In this document: positions 60,815-64,000 of the stretch, in pieces | Layout: every line of letters starts with the position of its first letter | Numbering within the stretch: the stretch's first letter is position 1 | NCBI RefSeq assembly: GCF_008064665.1 | Contig: NZ_VRZA01000001.1 | Coordinates: forward strand, 558,001 to 622,000 | Length of the DNA stretch: 64,000 nt | Origin: Parahaliea maris | Lineage (GTDB): Bacteria > Pseudomonadota > Gammaproteobacteria > Pseudomonadales > Halieaceae | Direction: 5' to 3' | Made by a program: the position numbers and the translations under genes | The notes under the pieces: generated by a model | The model's database searches: none | Told to the model about the DNA's origin: nothing | Seen by the model: the letters and a program-made list of their open reading frames with translations, nothing else

Positions 60815-62509
60815 TCAGCTGTCGCCGGTTGCCTCCGGCGCTTGCGCAGGCGCGGCGTACCACTGGTCCTTTGGCACCACTTTCGGCTCGGCCGGATCCT
60901 GTTCGTAGTTCGGCGACATGATCTGCACGCCGTATTCGTTGAACACGTCCTGGATATTGGCGTGTAGCGCACTGTAGATTTTCATCATGCCGGTCGCGTC
61001 CCGACAGAAAGCGTTGAGCTGGTACACCACGGTGAAATCACCCATGGAGGTCTGTAGTACAAAGGGCTCCGGTGACTTTTCGAGTCCTTCGGTGCGCCCC
61101 GCCGCCTCCAGCAGCATCGCCTCCACCTGGCGCCAGGGCGTGTCATAGCCGATGCCGACATCGGTGTGCAGGATGATGCCCTGCTCGCGCTGGAAGGTGC
61201 TGTAATTCACCACGGTACTGGCCAGGACCTCGGAATTGGAGATATTGATCTCCTCGTTCTTGAGCGAGCGCAGGCGTGTCGACAGGGCCCTGACATCCAC
61301 CACCTCCCCCATATGCTCTCCGATCCGCACCCGGTCGCCCACCCGGAAGGCACCGCGATAGGTCAGGCTGTAGCCGGCAATCATGTTGGCGATGAACGAA
61401 GAGGAACCGATGGAGAAGACCACCCCGAGGAAAATGCTCACCCCCTTGAAGGCCTCGGAATCCGAGCCGGGGATGTAGGGATAGGCTACCACCAGGGCGA
61501 AGGCAACGATCAGGATCCGGACAATGCGGTAGGTTGGCATCGCCCAGTCGCGATCAAAGTTCTGGAGCCTGATCCAGCCGCGGTCGACGCGCCCGAAAAA
61601 GGTTTTCGTCGCGGTCAGCAGGAACCTCACGATGTAGTACAGGACGAACAGGAACACTAGGTCGGGCAGGGATTCCATGATGCCCGAACCCATCCTCTGC
61701 AGTGGGTTGAGCAGCAGACGGAAAATATCGGTGGCAAAGGGGCGGGTCCAGGGATACAACCCCAGGGAGGTGTTCAGCCAGGTGAGGGCGATCGTTGCCA
61801 GGGTCAGGGCTCGCACACCGCGCAGCGCACCGCCAAACCAGCTCCACAACTGGGCGGCATCTATCACCCGGTGGGAGGCTTTCTCGATTTTTTCGATGCG
61901 GCGTTTCACCGCCCGCTCTACGAGACCGTTCAACCAGCCGAACAACGCATGCAGTGCGTACAGGAGCACAAAGGTCAGGATCGTCATGACCAGCAAAACG
62001 CCTGTGCTGCGTAGCAAGCTCCGCGGACTGCGAGACTCGCGGTACTTGACCATGGCCAGGCCTACGCGCTGGACAACCACTTCGGAGAGTACGGCGAGGG
62101 GTACCTGCTCCACTTCGGCATCCACCGGGAACAGCCACGTAATCTGTTCGCCGTCGATGGTGATCTGATAGCGGTCATCGAGCTTGATCGCGGCCCTGAC
62201 CAACGGATCGATATCAGGGTTCTCCGCGAGCTCGATGATGCGGTCCCGAATCGTGCCGGCACGCTCCCGGGCCGGATAGGAGGACACACCCCGCACCCGG
62301 AACAGGGGGGCTCCATCGAGTTTGACCTCGGCGACACGGAGGCCGTCGTTCTGCCACAGCCCCTCCAGGGTCTGGGCTGTCGCTCGCTGTTCCGCCACCT
62401 CATGGACAGCGGTGCCGCCCCCGGCCTCCTGCGCCCCGACAGGCCAGGCAACCTGCAGCAACAGCGTCAGCAGGGCTATCCGGAACAACCCGTTCCACCG
62501 CTTCTGCAT
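60815..62509 (-). CDS. MscS-family mechanosensitive channel
   Basis: Small-conductance mechanosensitive-type channel of 564 aa. A signal peptide (about 1-27) precedes a periplasmic domain of about 130 residues, several membrane helices (about 165-390), and the conserved MscS beta domain with GDRVRIGEHMGEVVDV and ISNSEVLAS. It belongs to the large YbiO/MscK-like group. The ATG at 62509 follows GGGGGAAAACAC; the frame extends ten codons upstream. Confidence 0.87.
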   Translation of the reverse strand: MQKRWNGLFRIALLTLLLQVAWPVGAQEAGGGTAVHEVAEQRATAQTLEGLWQNDGLRVAEVKLDGAPLFRVRGVSSYPARERAGTIRDRIIELAENPDIDPLVRAAIKLDDRYQITIDGEQITWLFPVDAEVEQVPLAVLSEVVVQRVGLAMVKYRESRSPRSLLRSTGVLLVMTILTFVLLYALHALFGWLNGLVERAVKRRIEKIEKASHRVIDAAQLWSWFGGALRGVRALTLATIALTWLNTSLGLYPWTRPFATDIFRLLLNPLQRMGSGIMESLPDLVFLFVLYYIVRFLLTATKTFFGRVDRGWIRLQNFDRDWAMPTYRIVRILIVAFALVVAYPYIPGSDSEAFKGVSIFLGVVFSIGSSSFIANMIAGYSLTYRGAFRVGDRVRIGEHMGEVVDVRALSTRLRSLKNEEINISNSEVLASTVVNYSTFQREQGIILHTDVGIGYDTPWRQVEAMLLEAAGRTEGLEKSPEPFVLQTSMGDFTVVYQLNAFCRDATGMMKIYSALHANIQDVFNEYGVQIMSPNYEQDPAEPKVVPKDQWYAAPAQAPEATGDS

Positions 62510-62734
62510 GTGTTTTCCCCCTGTAGCCGAACCTGTCAACCGAGAGACCTATATAACCCGATCGGAATCAGTTTGCACCTGACAAATGCGCTTCTGCACT
62601 GACCGCCGGGGCGCGTGCGCGATTAGCGACTATGCTTTTCAGACTGCTCAGGAGCACTGCCTGCCGATCACCAAGGGTCGGTCGCCAGCGGGTTCCCGGA
62701 AGCCACCCCTTTATCTGTTGCGAGGAGACCAGCC

Positions 62735-63196
62735 ATGAGCGTTAAACCCATCCCCGACGGCTACCACTCAGTCACTCCCTATCTCACGGTTGGCAATGCC
62801 GTCGAGGCCATCGCGTTCTATCAGCGTGCGCTGGGCGCCGAGGAGTTGTTCCGGCTGGAAATGGACGGAGGCAAAATAGGCCACGCCGAACTGAAAATCG
62901 GCGATTCCATCATCATGCTGGCCGACGAGTTCCCCGAGATGGGGAATGCCAGCCCGACCACACTCAACGGCACTTCGGTCAGCCTGATGATCTATGTCGA
63001 CCATGTGGGCACCCATTTCGCCGAAGCACTTGCCGCAGGCGGAGAAGAGCTGCAGCCGCTGACCGACCAGTTCTACGGCGACCGTTCAGGCACCTTCCGC
63101 GACCCCTTCGGGCACGTCTGGACCCTCGCCACCCATGTGGAGGACGTACCAGAGGAGGAGTTGAAGCGGCGCATGGAGGAATTCGCCAAAGGGTGA
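62735..63196 (+). CDS. VOC family protein (PhnB-like)
   Basis: A 153-aa glyoxalase/bleomycin-resistance-fold protein with GYHSVTPYLTVG at the start and FRDPFGHVWTLATHVED at the end, typical of PhnB-type VOC proteins (often annotated as glyoxalase or 3-demethylubiquinone methyltransferase-like). Function not known. A 195-base gap separates it from the divergent channel gene; I see no other gene in it. Confidence 0.88.
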   Translation: MSVKPIPDGYHSVTPYLTVGNAVEAIAFYQRALGAEELFRLEMDGGKIGHAELKIGDSIIMLADEFPEMGNASPTTLNGTSVSLMIYVDHVGTHFAEALAAGGEELQPLTDQFYGDRSGTFRDPFGHVWTLATHVEDVPEEELKRRMEEFAKG

Positions 63197-63251
63197 GGAC
63201 TCCGCGCAACGTGGGGAGATCGGGGCGGCGGGCGCCGCACCGAGCGCTGGA

Positions 63252-64000
63252 TCAGAGCAGCTTGCGGCCCTTGTTGGCGGCGATACGCATGCGCAACGCG
63301 TTGAGCTTGATGAAGCCCTCGGCGTCAGCCTGGTTGTAGGCGCCGGCGTCTTCCTCGAAGGTGGCGATGCTCTCGTCGAACAGGCTGTCGGCGGACTGCC
63401 GGCCTTCCACGATCACGTTACCCTTGTACAGCTTGAGGCGGACCTTGCCGTTAACGTGAATCTGGCTCTCGTCGATGGCGGTCTGCAGCATCTGGCGCTC
63501 GGGCGACCACCAGTAGCCGTTGTAGATCATTTCCGCGTAGCGCGGCATCAGGGCGTCCTTGAGGTGAGCGACCTCACGGTCCAGGGTCAGGGACTCCATC
63601 GCCCGGTGGGCCTTGAGCATGATGGTGCCCCCGGGAGTCTCGTAACAGCCGCGGGACTTCATGCCCACGTAGCGGTTCTCCACCAGGTCATCGCGGCCGA
63701 TGCCATTGGCGCCGCCAATCTTGTTCAGGCGCTCGAGGACGGTAGCCGGGCTCAGTTTCTCGCCGTCGATGGCCACGATATCACCGCGCTCGTACTCGAG
63801 CTCGATGAAGGTGGCTTCGTCAGGAGCCGCCTCGGGGCTCACGCTCCAGCGCCACATGTCTTCCTCGGGGCCCATCCACGGGTCTTCCAGTACGCCGCCC
63901 TCATAGGAAATGTGCAGCAGGTTGGCGTCCATGGAGTACGGGGATTTCTTCTTCTTGCTGGAGAAGTCCACGGGAATGTTGTGCTTCTCGCAGTAGGCCA
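63252..64000 (-). CDS. argG: Argininosuccinate synthase, C-terminal part
   Basis: ATP-dependent ligase of arginine synthesis that joins citrulline and aspartate. The C-terminal 249 residues are present, including [29 protein letters not shown] and the tail to KGRKLL. The 5' part lies beyond the right edge of the window. Confidence 0.95.
   Translation of the reverse strand, partial: AYCEKHNIPVDFSSKKKKSPYSMDANLLHISYEGGVLEDPWMGPEEDMWRWSVSPEAAPDEATFIELEYERGDIVAIDGEKLSPATVLERLNKIGGANGIGRDDLVENRYVGMKSRGCYETPGGTIMLKAHRAMESLTLDREVAHLKDALMPRYAEMIYNGYWWSPERQMLQTAIDESQIHVNGKVRLKLYKGNVIVEGRQSADSLFDESIATFEEDAGAYNQADAEGFIKLNALRMRIAANKGRKLL

Noticed and set aside
1-64000. CRISPR array or prophage
   Set aside because: No regularly spaced direct repeats with unique spacers, and no phage structural or integrase genes were seen.

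Overview
The window (about 60% GC, gene-dense) looks like the chromosome of a free-living gammaproteobacterium. The first 14 kb carries gene orders typical of that class (hemA-prfA-prmC; lolB-ispE-tRNA-Gln-prs-rplY-pth-ychF), and a later single-gene SOS-type dnaE2 and a NaChBac-type sodium channel fit a marine member. I think of the OM60/NOR5 (Halieaceae) lineage, but that assignment is inference.

Layout. 1-14.2 kb: housekeeping genes (cysZ end, rhlB, doxX-like, moeB, prmC, prfA, hemA, a TPR lipoprotein, lolB, ispE, tRNA-Gln, prs, rplY, pth, ychF). 14.2-23.4 kb: mixed accessory genes, namely an outer-membrane protein, a voltage-gated channel, a cytochrome c, a secreted protein with a charged tail, an IS481-type transposase fragment abutting the 3' end of a penicillin-acylase gene, tRNA-Met and a putative metallopeptidase. 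23.4-51.2 kb: a large catabolic locus, the most interesting part. 51.3-64 kb: a cysteine-synthase-like enzyme, a GNAT protein, dnaE2 under a perfect LexA box, a transporter, an exported isoaspartyl methyltransferase, an amidohydrolase, an esterase, an MscS-type channel, a VOC protein and the C-terminal part of argG.

The 23.4-51.2 kb locus combines families used by plants to break down chlorophyll: an SDR resembling NOL/NYC1 (chlorophyll b reductase), a chlorophyllase-like alpha/beta hydrolase, a Rieske oxygenase of the pheophorbide a oxygenase (PaO) architecture, and three divergent proteins resembling red chlorophyll catabolite reductase (RCCR). Around them are a TonB-dependent receptor, three MFS transporters, four uncharacterised membrane proteins, two aldehyde dehydrogenases, an acyl-CoA dehydrogenase, a fused nitrilase-type hydrolase, two beta-rich proteins of unknown family (one internally duplicated) and a Crp/Fnr regulator without cysteines. 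FNR-type palindromes of the form TTGAY-N4-NNCAA lie at nearly every promoter of the locus, including one 14-mer used twice, which suggests one regulon spread over eight or more transcripts.

Working hypothesis (inference): a bacterial counterpart of the plant PaO/phyllobilin pathway, in which tetrapyrrole is imported, its ester side chain removed, the ring opened by the Rieske enzyme and the linear product reduced by RCCR-like enzymes, with phytol or propionate side chains passed to the dehydrogenases. No Mg-dechelatase, heme oxygenase, ferredoxin or dedicated reductase was seen in the window.
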